A stretch of DNA of 64,000 bases from Pyxidicoccus trucidator (GTDB lineage Bacteria; Myxococcota; Myxococcia; Myxococcales; Myxococcaceae). Within the stretch, counting starts at the first letter, position 1. Each line of letters starts with the position of its first letter. Shown here in pieces: positions 10,348-17,761 of this stretch. The notes below the pieces were generated by a model. The model did no database searches. It had not been told where the DNA came from and worked only from the letters and a program-made list of their open reading frames with translations. The position numbers and the translations under genes are program-made. The stretch covers positions 219,339 to 283,338 of the forward strand of contig NZ_JAAIXZ010000007.1 of assembly GCF_010894435.1 (NCBI RefSeq), read 5' to 3'.

Positions 10348-11097
10348 CTACTCGCTCAGCAGCCGCAGCGGTTGATCGCATTGTGGCGCGCGGTGGGTTC
10401 TCAGAGGTGAGCAACGGCCGAGGGTCACCCAGCCGTCCTGGCGGATACTCCATTGTTGGATCTCCCCCGTGGGGAAATAGCGCAGGAAGACGCGCACTCC
10501 ATCCTGCCGCTCAGCAACCAGGGCCGATGCCATCTCGATGCTCGTCCCTTTGTAGACCGCCGGAGCGGGGTTGCCTGGAATGAGGCGAACCTCCGCCATG
10601 GCTACATGGGGTTTGAACGTGTCCGTTGGCCACGCCCTGAGGTCCAGCGAGGAGGGTGGGGCGCCACACGGGTGGTTGTGAATGTACCCCACGACCCAAA
10701 CCCGGGCGGCCGGGTAGTCGTCGTCCTGAACCTCGGAGTACGGGCGGCAGGACTCATGGTTCCCCCGAGAGGGTTCAGACACCCGCCATGACATCGTGTC
10801 GTGGTCTCCCGCGACGTAGACCGTCGCGCAGTACTCCGTGGACAGGCCCGCGATGGGCCGCTTCGACATTGGATCGCACACCCTGGCGCCTGGGCGCTTG
10901 AGGAGTGCATCGGCCACGTCCCGAAGCAGGTGGATTGGAATGGAGGCATCCCCGGTGGGCATTTCCACGGCCGGCACTTCCGCCCATGGGCCTCGCGCGA
11001 TGCTGGCGTCCTGTGCGGTGGTGCCCGCAAGGGGTGGGCTGGCGCAACCCACCAGCACGCAGCTCGCGAGCAGGTGAAGGCGAAACGCGTGCCTCAT
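10348..11097 (-). CDS. Lipoprotein with JAMM/RadC-like HxH...S..D motif
   Basis: A 249-residue lipoprotein with lipobox LVGC (Cys18). Around residues 140-155 it reads VGYIHNHPCGAPPSSLDL. This closely resembles the zinc-binding signature of JAB/MPN (JAMM) and RadC-type proteins, HxH then Ser and Asp, but with one residue fewer between the second His and the Ser than the canonical spacing. Three further Cys pairs suggest extracytoplasmic disulfides. If the zinc site is intact it would be a secreted, lipid-anchored metallopeptidase-like domain; it may instead be a catalytically dead relative. It is upstream of, and likely co-transcribed with, the Pro-rich lipoprotein (35-bp gap). The function is inferred from the motif only. 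Confidence 0.65.
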   Translation of the reverse strand: MRHAFRLHLLASCVLVGCASPPLAGTTAQDASIARGPWAEVPAVEMPTGDASIPIHLLRDVADALLKRPGARVCDPMSKRPIAGLSTEYCATVYVAGDHDTMSWRVSEPSRGNHESCRPYSEVQDDDYPAARVWVVGYIHNHPCGAPPSSLDLRAWPTDTFKPHVAMAEVRLIPGNPAPAVYKGTSIEMASALVAERQDGVRVFLRYFPTGEIQQWSIRQDGWVTLGRCSPLRTHRAPQCDQPLRLLSE

Positions 11098-11294
11098 GGG
11101 CCCGCTTCCGAGTGAAGGTGTCCTCGTTCGGTGGATGTCGGCAAGGTTTCTAAAGCTACCAGGGATGCAGATGCACAGTGTTGCCTCGGGCGATGGATGA
11201 GGGGCACCGACTGGACAGGGCCCCGGCGCGCGTGCTCGGCTTCCGGGTGAGGTCGACCCTTCACTCCCCCCGAAGTCCGAGGAGGCGCCGCCCC

Positions 11295-11870
11295 ATGCGA
11301 TTCTTCGAGGTGAACACCGAGGCTCCGCCAGGTGTCGACATGGGCAGCCACCTTCCGCTGCGCTTCACCTGGCGGCCCCTGCTCGGTGACGTGGTCTACG
11401 CGCTCCTCCTCGGCACGTGGTTCTGTGTGCTTCCCGCGGCGTACCTGCTGGACCAGGGGCTGACCCTCTCCTTCATCCTGGAGAACTGGTGGTGGGCCCT
11501 CCTGTTCGTCCTGGGCGGGACGTTCAGCGTGGTGGCCACCCTGCGGGGCGTCCTGACACGGCTGGAGGTCGAGGTGACGGACTCCCAGGTCCGCCAGCGC
11601 GGTGGCGGGACGCTCCGTGACAAGACGTGGAGCGAGCCCCTGGAGCGCTACACCGCCCTGCGCGTCGAACACCGCCACCACCCGGACTGGCTTGGCGCCC
11701 GGGACGAGTTCGGCATCCACCTCTGCCATGGCGAGGATGACTCGCGCTCCGTCGTCCTGCACTGGGGGCGCAGCCGGCGCCACTTCCAGGCGCGACTGGC
11801 GCGGTACTCGGAGTTGCTGGGCCTGAGCGTCGAAGAAGAGGCGCGCGCCGCACGTCGCCTCGCGGGGTGA
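11295..11870 (+). CDS. Small membrane protein with two N-terminal helices
   Basis: A 191-residue hypothetical protein. After ~30 residues there are two strong hydrophobic segments (about 35-57, VVYALLLGTWFCVLPAAYLL, and 65-85, WWWALLFVLGGTFSVVATL). A ~110-residue soluble C-terminal part follows (LEVEVTDSQVRQRGG, FGIHLCHGEDDSRSVVLHW) and resembles the bPH-like or DUF-type cytoplasmic tails of small membrane proteins. I start at the ATG at 11295 because GAGGAGG lies ~9 nt upstream; the in-frame extension to 11178 is Arg/Pro-rich and looks non-coding. It is divergent from the lipoprotein operon at 11097. No function is assigned. Confidence 0.68.
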   Translation: MRFFEVNTEAPPGVDMGSHLPLRFTWRPLLGDVVYALLLGTWFCVLPAAYLLDQGLTLSFILENWWWALLFVLGGTFSVVATLRGVLTRLEVEVTDSQVRQRGGGTLRDKTWSEPLERYTALRVEHRHHPDWLGARDEFGIHLCHGEDDSRSVVLHWGRSRRHFQARLARYSELLGLSVEEEARAARRLAG

Positions 11871-12221
11871 GCCAAGCGAGGTGCAGGCGGTGCAGTCCCC
11901 TGGAGGTACCTGGGTTATCAGCCCGCTGTCCCATGAAGGTTGCGGCAGGGGGGCAATGGACTACTGCTGCCATTCGCGCAACAACATCCCGTCTACCGGG
12001 GCGCCTCAGTGCCGCATGGGGGCCATGGGCACGCGCTCAGCAGGGATCGGCCACCGATTCAAGAACACGCGAGTCCTGGAGACCATCACCAGCGCCGGTT
12101 GGAGGTAGCACGCACACAGGCTCTTGGAAGGGCCTCAACGTATCGGTTTGGCGCCTTCGCGTCGGACCGGGAGGGGATGCTGTGTCCTCTCCTCGCTTGA
12201 GGGTTTGTCCAGGGGACGTGG
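11871..12221. other. Intergenic region before the toxin cassette
   Basis: A 351-bp gap. A 75-codon plus frame at 11881-12108 lacks a convincing ribosome-binding site and the codon bias of its neighbours; it could be a decayed gene but I do not recognise it. The promoter of the three-gene cassette should lie here. AGGGGACG (12210-12217) serves the ATG at 12222. Confidence 0.4.
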
Positions 12222-13475
12222 ATGCTCGCGAAGCAATCCGGGGCCGTGCTGCTGTGGCTGGTGTTTCTCCTGCAACCAGGTCGGGCATTGGCGGAGGTGC
12301 CGCGCGCGGAGGTGGGCTCGGACGGTCCTGCCGCTGCCGTGCCGCCGGATGCAGGGGTGAACCCGCCTGCCCTCGGGCCGAGCCCTCGGTGGGGCTACCT
12401 GATGCGGCTGGAGGGCGCCACGCTGGCACTGCTGCCTCGGCCGGGCGCGGGCGAAGACGCCGGGTATTTGCAGGTGACGCCCATGTTGGTGGCGGAGCTG
12501 GGCGAGGACTTCGGCGTCAATCTGGGCGCGCCGCTGCGGGTACGGCTGTGGGGCGGGGACGGCGGCTGGGTGCGGCGGGAGGGCTGGGACAGCCTCTCGG
12601 ACTTCGGGCAGGTGGTGCGCGCCCTCAAGCTGGGCTCCGACAACGCGCCGCTGGGGGTCTGGTTGGGCGCGTTGGAGCGCTACAGCCTTCTCTCCGCGCA
12701 TCTGGTGCGGCGCTACTCCAACCGGGCGAATCCCGACTACCACCCGGCGGGCGCCCTGCTGACGGGCTGGTGGGCGCCCCTGTACGTGGAAGCCTTCACC
12801 TCGGACATGCTGGGCGCGCGCCTCATGGGCGCCGAAGTCGAAGTGGACGTGGAGCACGTCCTTTTCGGCCGGCCGAAGCAACGTCAGCACTACACGCTGT
12901 CCCTCTCCGCCGTGCATGAGTGGGGCAAGACCGGGGGCGCCTCGCCCGCGATGACGCTGGCGCACCTGGACACCGCGGCGGTGGTGCTGGTGCGCCCGGG
13001 CTACGAGCTGCACGTCCTGGCGGGCTGGGGTGGCAGGCCGGGAGACGGCGGCGCCTGGGGCGCGGTGGCGGGCGTGGGCGCGGACTCGCACACGCCCACA
13101 CGGGTCATGACGCTCCGGCTGGAAGCGCGGCGGCAACACGGCGGCTTCCGTCAAGCCTTCTTCGGTCCGGACTACGAGGTGGGGCGCTTCCTGGCGGCGG
13201 GCTCCGCTGTCGTGCCGCTGGCCTTGGCGCCCTTCCCGGACGGTTATTCAGCGTATGGAGAAGCGGCGGTGACCTGGGACGCGGAAGCGTTGGGGGGCGT
13301 GCTCCAACGTCACCTGGGTCCGCGCTACCTCGTCTCCGGTGAGGCGCGCTGGCGGTTCGCCGGGAAGCTCTACGCGCTGGCCAGCGGTGGCACGCTGCTG
13401 TTTCCGGAGGCCGGCGGCACGCTGCGCCCGGGTGCGTTCGCCTCCTTCGGCCTGGGGGTGGACCATGCCCGCTAA
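12222..13475 (+). CDS. Exported barrel-like outer-membrane protein, accessory gene of toxin cassette
   Basis: A 417-residue protein with a cleavable signal peptide (hydrophobic VLLWLVFLL, cleavage after ALA near residue 24). A short Pro/Ala linker follows, then a long run of alternating hydrophobic/polar segments rich in Gly, Trp and Tyr (for example FGVNLGAPLRVRLWGG, YELHVLAGWGGRPG, YLVSGEARWRFAGKLYALA). This is the pattern of an outer-membrane beta-barrel. The sequence ends FASFGLGVDHAR with no standard C-terminal Phe. Its last 11 bp overlap the start of the lipoprotein toxin gene, so the two are translationally coupled. The position upstream of toxin and immunity matches where an accessory gene (sitB) is reported in some myxobacterial sit loci; homology to SitB itself is not shown. 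Confidence 0.72.
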   Translation: MLAKQSGAVLLWLVFLLQPGRALAEVPRAEVGSDGPAAAVPPDAGVNPPALGPSPRWGYLMRLEGATLALLPRPGAGEDAGYLQVTPMLVAELGEDFGVNLGAPLRVRLWGGDGGWVRREGWDSLSDFGQVVRALKLGSDNAPLGVWLGALERYSLLSAHLVRRYSNRANPDYHPAGALLTGWWAPLYVEAFTSDMLGARLMGAEVEVDVEHVLFGRPKQRQHYTLSLSAVHEWGKTGGASPAMTLAHLDTAAVVLVRPGYELHVLAGWGGRPGDGGAWGAVAGVGADSHTPTRVMTLRLEARRQHGGFRQAFFGPDYEVGRFLAAGSAVVPLALAPFPDGYSAYGEAAVTWDAEALGGVLQRHLGPRYLVSGEARWRFAGKLYALASGGTLLFPEAGGTLRPGAFASFGLGVDHAR

Positions 13476-15072
13476 GGCCCTGCTGCTGGGCGTGGTGCTG
13501 CTGGCCACCGGCTGCGCCTCGCGGCCTCCGCCCTCCGGCCGTGCGGGCCTGATGATTCCGCGCCAGCTCGCCGCCGCGCCTGGGCTGCAGGACAACGGGC
13601 ACGGCTCCCCCGCTTCACCACCGACCCACACGGCGACAGGTGAGGAAGCGCGCAGCCGCCACCGCCGGCCCGTGCGCCTGCCCAGCACGGCGGTGCTCAC
13701 CTTCAGCGCGGAGGAGCGGACGCGGCGGGCGGTGGAGCTGGGCCTGCTTGACGTGGACGCCTTCGAGGCCTTGCTGGTGCGCGCGGGCCTGGAGGACAGG
13801 GACACACTGCTCCCGCGAAACGGGCCGCTGACGCCCGAGGACGCGGCGCGGCTGCTGATGCTGCTGGGGCAACGCCCCGTGACGCCAGGCACCTTCCCGC
13901 CGCGCATGGCGGCCGGCCACCTCTTGCGCGAGGTGCTGGAGGGCGGTGCATCCTCACGCGGGGAACTCCTGCGCCGGGTGGAGCGCTTCACGCTGGTGGC
14001 GGTGCTGCGCCCGGACGGCTGCCTCGCCTGGACTCGTAGTGGGCGCACCCAGCAGCGCGTGGGCCCGGTGGAGTGGAGAGACGGTGCCCTGCGCGCGGGC
14101 CCCTTCGAGCTGGGACGCTTCTACTCCGGCCGGGGCGGCGCCTTCCGCGCCCTGGACGCGCGGTTGGGGGCGGCGGACGGAGGCGTGCTGGCGGAGGTGT
14201 ACGACGACGCGGATTACCTCTCGCGCACGCTGGACGGCGCCGAGGAGGCATTCGTGGGGCTGGCCGTGGCCGTGGGCCAGCTTCTCACCACCCATCCTGC
14301 TGACACGTTGGCCGCATTGCGCCAGTTGCCCTCGGGACTGGCCGCCCTGGTGGCTTCCTCGCCGGAGTACCTGGAGCGCTTCCGGTACATGACGGAGGGC
14401 GAGCAGGTGAGGGAAGTTTCCCGCCTGCTCACCAACCTGATTGCCACCTGGGGAGCCGCATCAGCCACCACGCGCACGCTCATGGGGGCCCTGGCGGGCG
14501 CGGAGGCCACGGTGCCCGCGCTGTCGCTCACGGCTGAAGGCGCACTGGTGCTGGAGCGCGTCGCGGTGCCTGTGGGCCGAGCGGCGGCGGTGCTGGGCGG
14601 CGGGCCCGGGGCCGTCGTCATCCTCCACCGCGCCAACACGGCGGCCAAGGCCCCCGCGCCCTCCGGCGGCCCGGGAAAATGGGGACCGGCGAAGGAATCC
14701 ATGAAGCCACGCTCCCGCGCCTACCAGGAGCAGATTACGGGGCACTCGGCCGATGACGCCTACTGGGTCGGCGGCATGAGCACGAAGGAAGGAGGCGTGA
14801 AGTTCGATGGCTTCAAGAACGACGTGCTCCTGGAGGCCAAGGGCCTCGGCTATGCGAAGTTCTTCGAGGGGCTGGAACCCAAGACGTGGTTCCAGAACTC
14901 GGGAGCCAAGGCACTCATTGAACAGGCCGACCGTCAGCAGAAGAAAATAAAGGGCATGAAGTTCCGCATCGAGTGGCACGTGGCCGAAGCTGATGCAGCG
15001 AGGGCCATTCAGAAGCTATTGAGCGAAGCCAGGATTGGGGAAATCAAGGTCGTCTACACCCCGATGAAGTAA
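13465..15072 (+). CDS. Lipoprotein toxin with C-terminal Tox-REase-5 domain (SitA-like)
   Basis: A 535-residue lipoprotein. The leader ends LLATGC (Cys17). A ~385-residue delivery region follows, ending in an Ala/Gly/Val-rich hydrophobic stretch (~355-390). Then a C-terminal toxin domain (~403-535) begins PGKWGPAKESMKPRSRAYQE. It matches the Tox-REase-5 family, a PD-(D/E)xK nuclease fold; plausible catalytic residues are D448 (KFDGFKND) and E457-x-K459 (LEAKG). A lipid-anchored polymorphic toxin next to its immunity gene is the arrangement of SitA toxins, which myxobacteria pass between kin by outer-membrane exchange. The start at 13465 is chosen for the lipobox and the 11-bp overlap with the upstream gene. 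The nuclease call is fairly firm; delivery by exchange is inferred. Confidence 0.85.
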   Translation: MPAKALLLGVVLLATGCASRPPPSGRAGLMIPRQLAAAPGLQDNGHGSPASPPTHTATGEEARSRHRRPVRLPSTAVLTFSAEERTRRAVELGLLDVDAFEALLVRAGLEDRDTLLPRNGPLTPEDAARLLMLLGQRPVTPGTFPPRMAAGHLLREVLEGGASSRGELLRRVERFTLVAVLRPDGCLAWTRSGRTQQRVGPVEWRDGALRAGPFELGRFYSGRGGAFRALDARLGAADGGVLAEVYDDADYLSRTLDGAEEAFVGLAVAVGQLLTTHPADTLAALRQLPSGLAALVASSPEYLERFRYMTEGEQVREVSRLLTNLIATWGAASATTRTLMGALAGAEATVPALSLTAEGALVLERVAVPVGRAAAVLGGGPGAVVILHRANTAAKAPAPSGGPGKWGPAKESMKPRSRAYQEQITGHSADDAYWVGGMSTKEGGVKFDGFKNDVLLEAKGLGYAKFFEGLEPKTWFQNSGAKALIEQADRQQKKIKGMKFRIEWHVAEADAARAIQKLLSEARIGEIKVVYTPMK

Positions 15073-15084
15073 GGAGCGCACAGC

Positions 15085-15834
15085 GTGAGCGACAAGCCCT
15101 ACCCGGAAACCTACTACGCGGGTGCCTATTGGGGACCTCGTAAGGAGTCTCCCGAGGCGTGCGCCCAGCGTGCGGCGGACTTCCTCAACCTGTTGGCCCC
15201 GGCCGACCCCTTCCTGGCTCACTGGTACAAGCCCGCGAAGTCCCAGAAGGATGCGCGCAAGCACCCGCTCATGCCGCCCGACTTGACCACCCTCACCGAG
15301 TTGTTCCGGCGCGGCGTCAACCGCGAGAAGGGAGGACCCGTCTTCGCGGACCTGGGCTTCACGTTCTGGTTCGACAACGGCGGGCCGACTGGTGACTGTG
15401 CGGCCCTGCGCATCAAATGCGGTGATTACTGTGGGACCAGCCCGAACTCCTGTGTCCTCAAACTGCCCTGGCGCGGGCCGAACGCCGACCGGGTGCTCAC
15501 CGCTACCGTACTGGTCCATGCGATGCGCAGCATGGCCCTCGCCTGGGAGCCGGATTGGGCGCTCGCAACGTCGTCTGCATACGAGAACGAGTACCCAGAG
15601 CCTGACTCGGCACCTTTCTCTCTCGGCTGGGTGACGTACCTGTCACATCGCTTCGGCAGAGTGCCACCGCTCCCTGCTCCGGTGCGAATCGAGCCGGTGG
15701 ACGACAAGGGCATGCTCATCGTTCTCACCCCTGAGCGCTTCACGATGACCAACGCGGACCATGTGATGCTGGCGCGGCGCGTGCGCGAACTGTTGGCCAG
15801 AGCCGGGCTCATGCCGTCTGTCATCCCTAAGTGA
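15085..15834 (+). CDS. Immunity protein, Imm52-like
   Basis: A 249-residue cytoplasmic protein without signal peptide. It opens ETYYAGAYWGPRKES and later has SLGWVTYLSHRFG and LTPERFTMTNADHV. The N-terminal YAGAYW pattern and the position right after a Tox-REase-5 gene fit the Imm52 family, whose members are linked to this toxin class. It should bind and block the nuclease encoded just upstream and so protect the producer and its kin. It starts with GTG; AAGGAG (15072-15077) overlaps the end of the toxin stop codon, 7 nt before the start, so expression of toxin and antidote is closely linked. The gap is 12 bp. The family call is by pattern, not by search. Confidence 0.8.
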   Translation: MSDKPYPETYYAGAYWGPRKESPEACAQRAADFLNLLAPADPFLAHWYKPAKSQKDARKHPLMPPDLTTLTELFRRGVNREKGGPVFADLGFTFWFDNGGPTGDCAALRIKCGDYCGTSPNSCVLKLPWRGPNADRVLTATVLVHAMRSMALAWEPDWALATSSAYENEYPEPDSAPFSLGWVTYLSHRFGRVPPLPAPVRIEPVDDKGMLIVLTPERFTMTNADHVMLARRVRELLARAGLMPSVIPK

Positions 15835-16218
15835 CAGCGGAGCCCGACGCCGTTGCGCTCCAGGAGAGAACCACCGAGCCGGGCCGCCACGGGCGCCAGC
15901 GGGCTCCAGGCGGGCGCAACCGGCCCGGGCCGCCCTCGCTTTCCATTGACCCGCAGGCCGGCAGGCATGCTCCAGGCGAGCACTGCCGACCCGGGCGCCT
16001 CCTCCCGCGCGCTCCGGCTCGCTGGACGCGGATGCCGCTGCGTAACGGCTGGACGCGCTCCCGTCCCCCATGCCGAAGCCGTGAGCCTCGCGGGCCCCTG
16101 AGGTCCGGTGTCGCTGGCCCACGCCGCCCTGCTATCTTCGCGCGCCCCGAAGCAGGGGACCGGACACGGCTCACGCAGTCTCGCGTGGACGCGGTCTGGC
16201 TCGCGGAGCCGTGGAACG
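15835..16218. other. Intergenic region after the immunity gene
   Basis: A 384-bp stretch with no convincing gene. Short frames on both strands lack ribosome-binding sites and normal codon bias. The first ~110 bp are dense in GGGCC/GGCCC-type inverted motifs. The promoter of the DUF2079 gene probably lies toward the right end. Confidence 0.4.
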
Positions 16219-17658
16219 ATGACCCCGACTGTCGTTGAACCCGGAGCCAGCCGCTCGCGCCGAATCCTGGGGGCGCTCGGGCTGGCCCTGCCCTTCGTCG
16301 TGTGGATGGGACTCGTCGTCCTTCCCATCTGGCTCCAGTCCGTGCACGGCTGCTTCTCCCACTATGACCTGGGCATCTACACCCAGGCCCTGGCGCGGCT
16401 GTCCCTGGATGACCCCAACCCGTGGCTCAGCGCGCGGCAGATTCGCATCTTCAATGACCACTTCGACCCCGTGCTCTGGCTGGCACGGCCGCTCGTCGGA
16501 GTGCTCTCGCCCATGTGGGCCGCCCTCGTCGCGGAGGCGCTCCTCGTCCTGCTCTCCACCGCGCCCCTGCTGTGGCTCCACGCGAAGGGCCGGTTGGACC
16601 GCACCTCCACCGCCCTGCTGTGCGCGCTGCTCCTGCTGAGCCCCAGCGCCGTGGACGCGGTGATGTTCCCCATCCACCCCACCACGTGGGCCATGCCGGC
16701 GTTCGTCCTCCTGGGCCTCGCCTTCCACTTCCGGAAGGACGGCCTGCTGGTGGCCTCGCTGCTCCTGCTGTTCGCCTGCAAGGAGGAGTTCCCCTACGTG
16801 GGCCTCATGCTCGCGCTGGCCCTGTGGCTTCGGGGGGACCGCCGGCTGGCCGTGGGCGTGCTGGTGCTCTCCGTGGCGTGGCTCGCCTTCGTCATCGGCG
16901 TGCGGCCGAAGTTCGGCTTCGTGGAGGACTACGGCGAGCGCCTCAAGCGCGGGCTGCAAGCGGGCGTCGTGCCGTTCCTCGTCGAGCGCCTGTCGCCGCG
17001 CCAGCTCTCGCGGGTGGGCACCCTGCTGCTGCTGCTGTCCCCCCTGGGCTTCTGGGCCTGGCGCGAGCGCCTGAGGCCCGACTGGAAGTGGCTGCTGGTC
17101 CTGCTGCCCATGCTCGGCATCCGCTTCCTCGGCATGGCGTGGCGTCACCAGTACGGCGCGCCCCTCATCGCCGCCATCGTCGTCGCCCTGGTGCCGATGC
17201 TGTTCTTCCGCCGCCTCCCCCCGTGGGTGCTGGCCACCACCGGCCTGCTGCTCGTCACCACCAATCAGACCAACCTGCGCCAGTTGGTGCGCACGCTCGC
17301 GTCCCCGTCGACGTACCCGCCCAACTGCCCGGGGAACGCCGCCCGCCTCGCCAGCGTGAGCCGCGCCGTCGACTTCCTCTCCACGCACCGCGAGGGCAAG
17401 GCGCTGTTGGGCGGCAACTTCGTCACGCCCCTGGCCTCGCGTGACGAGGTGTACGCCATCGGCGGGCCCCAGTCCGACCTCCACCTCGTCTACGACTGGG
17501 TGCTGGTGGAGAAGCCGCCCATGGGCAACATCGAGCCCGTGCCCTACGCGTACGTCGCGGCGCTCGTCGCCCGGTGGCGCACCCAGGAGGGGGCCGAAAT
17601 CATCATCGACGACGCCCACGTCTTCCTCGCGCGGGGCCGTTTCACCGACAGTCCCTGA
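16219..17658 (+). CDS. DUF2079 multispanning membrane protein
   Basis: A 479-residue integral membrane protein with about ten hydrophobic spans. The N-terminal region reads SVHGCFSHYDLGIYTQAL, followed by RIFNDHFDPVLWLARPL. That FxHYDLGIY...HFDPVL pattern is characteristic of the DUF2079 family, thought to be GT-C-like membrane glycosyltransferases. The C-terminal soluble part contains FLSTHREGKALLGGNFVTPLASRDEVYAIGG, a region also conserved in DUF2079 proteins. I start at the ATG at 16219 (GGAGCC upstream); the longer frame to 16108 is not supported. A perfect 12-bp hairpin 64 bp downstream may end the transcript. The substrate is unknown. Confidence 0.8.
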   Translation: MTPTVVEPGASRSRRILGALGLALPFVVWMGLVVLPIWLQSVHGCFSHYDLGIYTQALARLSLDDPNPWLSARQIRIFNDHFDPVLWLARPLVGVLSPMWAALVAEALLVLLSTAPLLWLHAKGRLDRTSTALLCALLLLSPSAVDAVMFPIHPTTWAMPAFVLLGLAFHFRKDGLLVASLLLLFACKEEFPYVGLMLALALWLRGDRRLAVGVLVLSVAWLAFVIGVRPKFGFVEDYGERLKRGLQAGVVPFLVERLSPRQLSRVGTLLLLLSPLGFWAWRERLRPDWKWLLVLLPMLGIRFLGMAWRHQYGAPLIAAIVVALVPMLFFRRLPPWVLATTGLLLVTTNQTNLRQLVRTLASPSTYPPNCPGNAARLASVSRAVDFLSTHREGKALLGGNFVTPLASRDEVYAIGGPQSDLHLVYDWVLVEKPPMGNIEPVPYAYVAALVARWRTQEGAEIIIDDAHVFLARGRFTDSP

Positions 17659-17721
17659 GCTGGAAGAGGCGGAGGCGGCGTAGGGCCCGGTGGCAGGGAC
17701 GGGGTGCGAGCAGCCACCCCG

Positions 17722-17751
17722 GGGAACGCGCGGAGCCCACCGCGCGTTCCC
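17722..17751 (+). terminator. Perfect 12-bp inverted repeat just before the next gene
   Basis: GGGAACGCGCGG (17722-17733), a 6-nt loop, and its exact reverse complement (17740-17751). It follows the DUF2079 stop by 64 bp and ends only 10 bp before the ATG at 17762, so it could terminate the first gene or fold over the translation start of the second. Confidence 0.6.
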
Positions 17752-17761
17752 GTGCCCTACG

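Noticed and set aside
11881-12108. 75-codon plus frame in the gap before the toxin cassette, as a gene
   Set aside because: No ribosome-binding site, ordinary codon bias absent, and no recognisable motif; kept only as part of the intergenic description.
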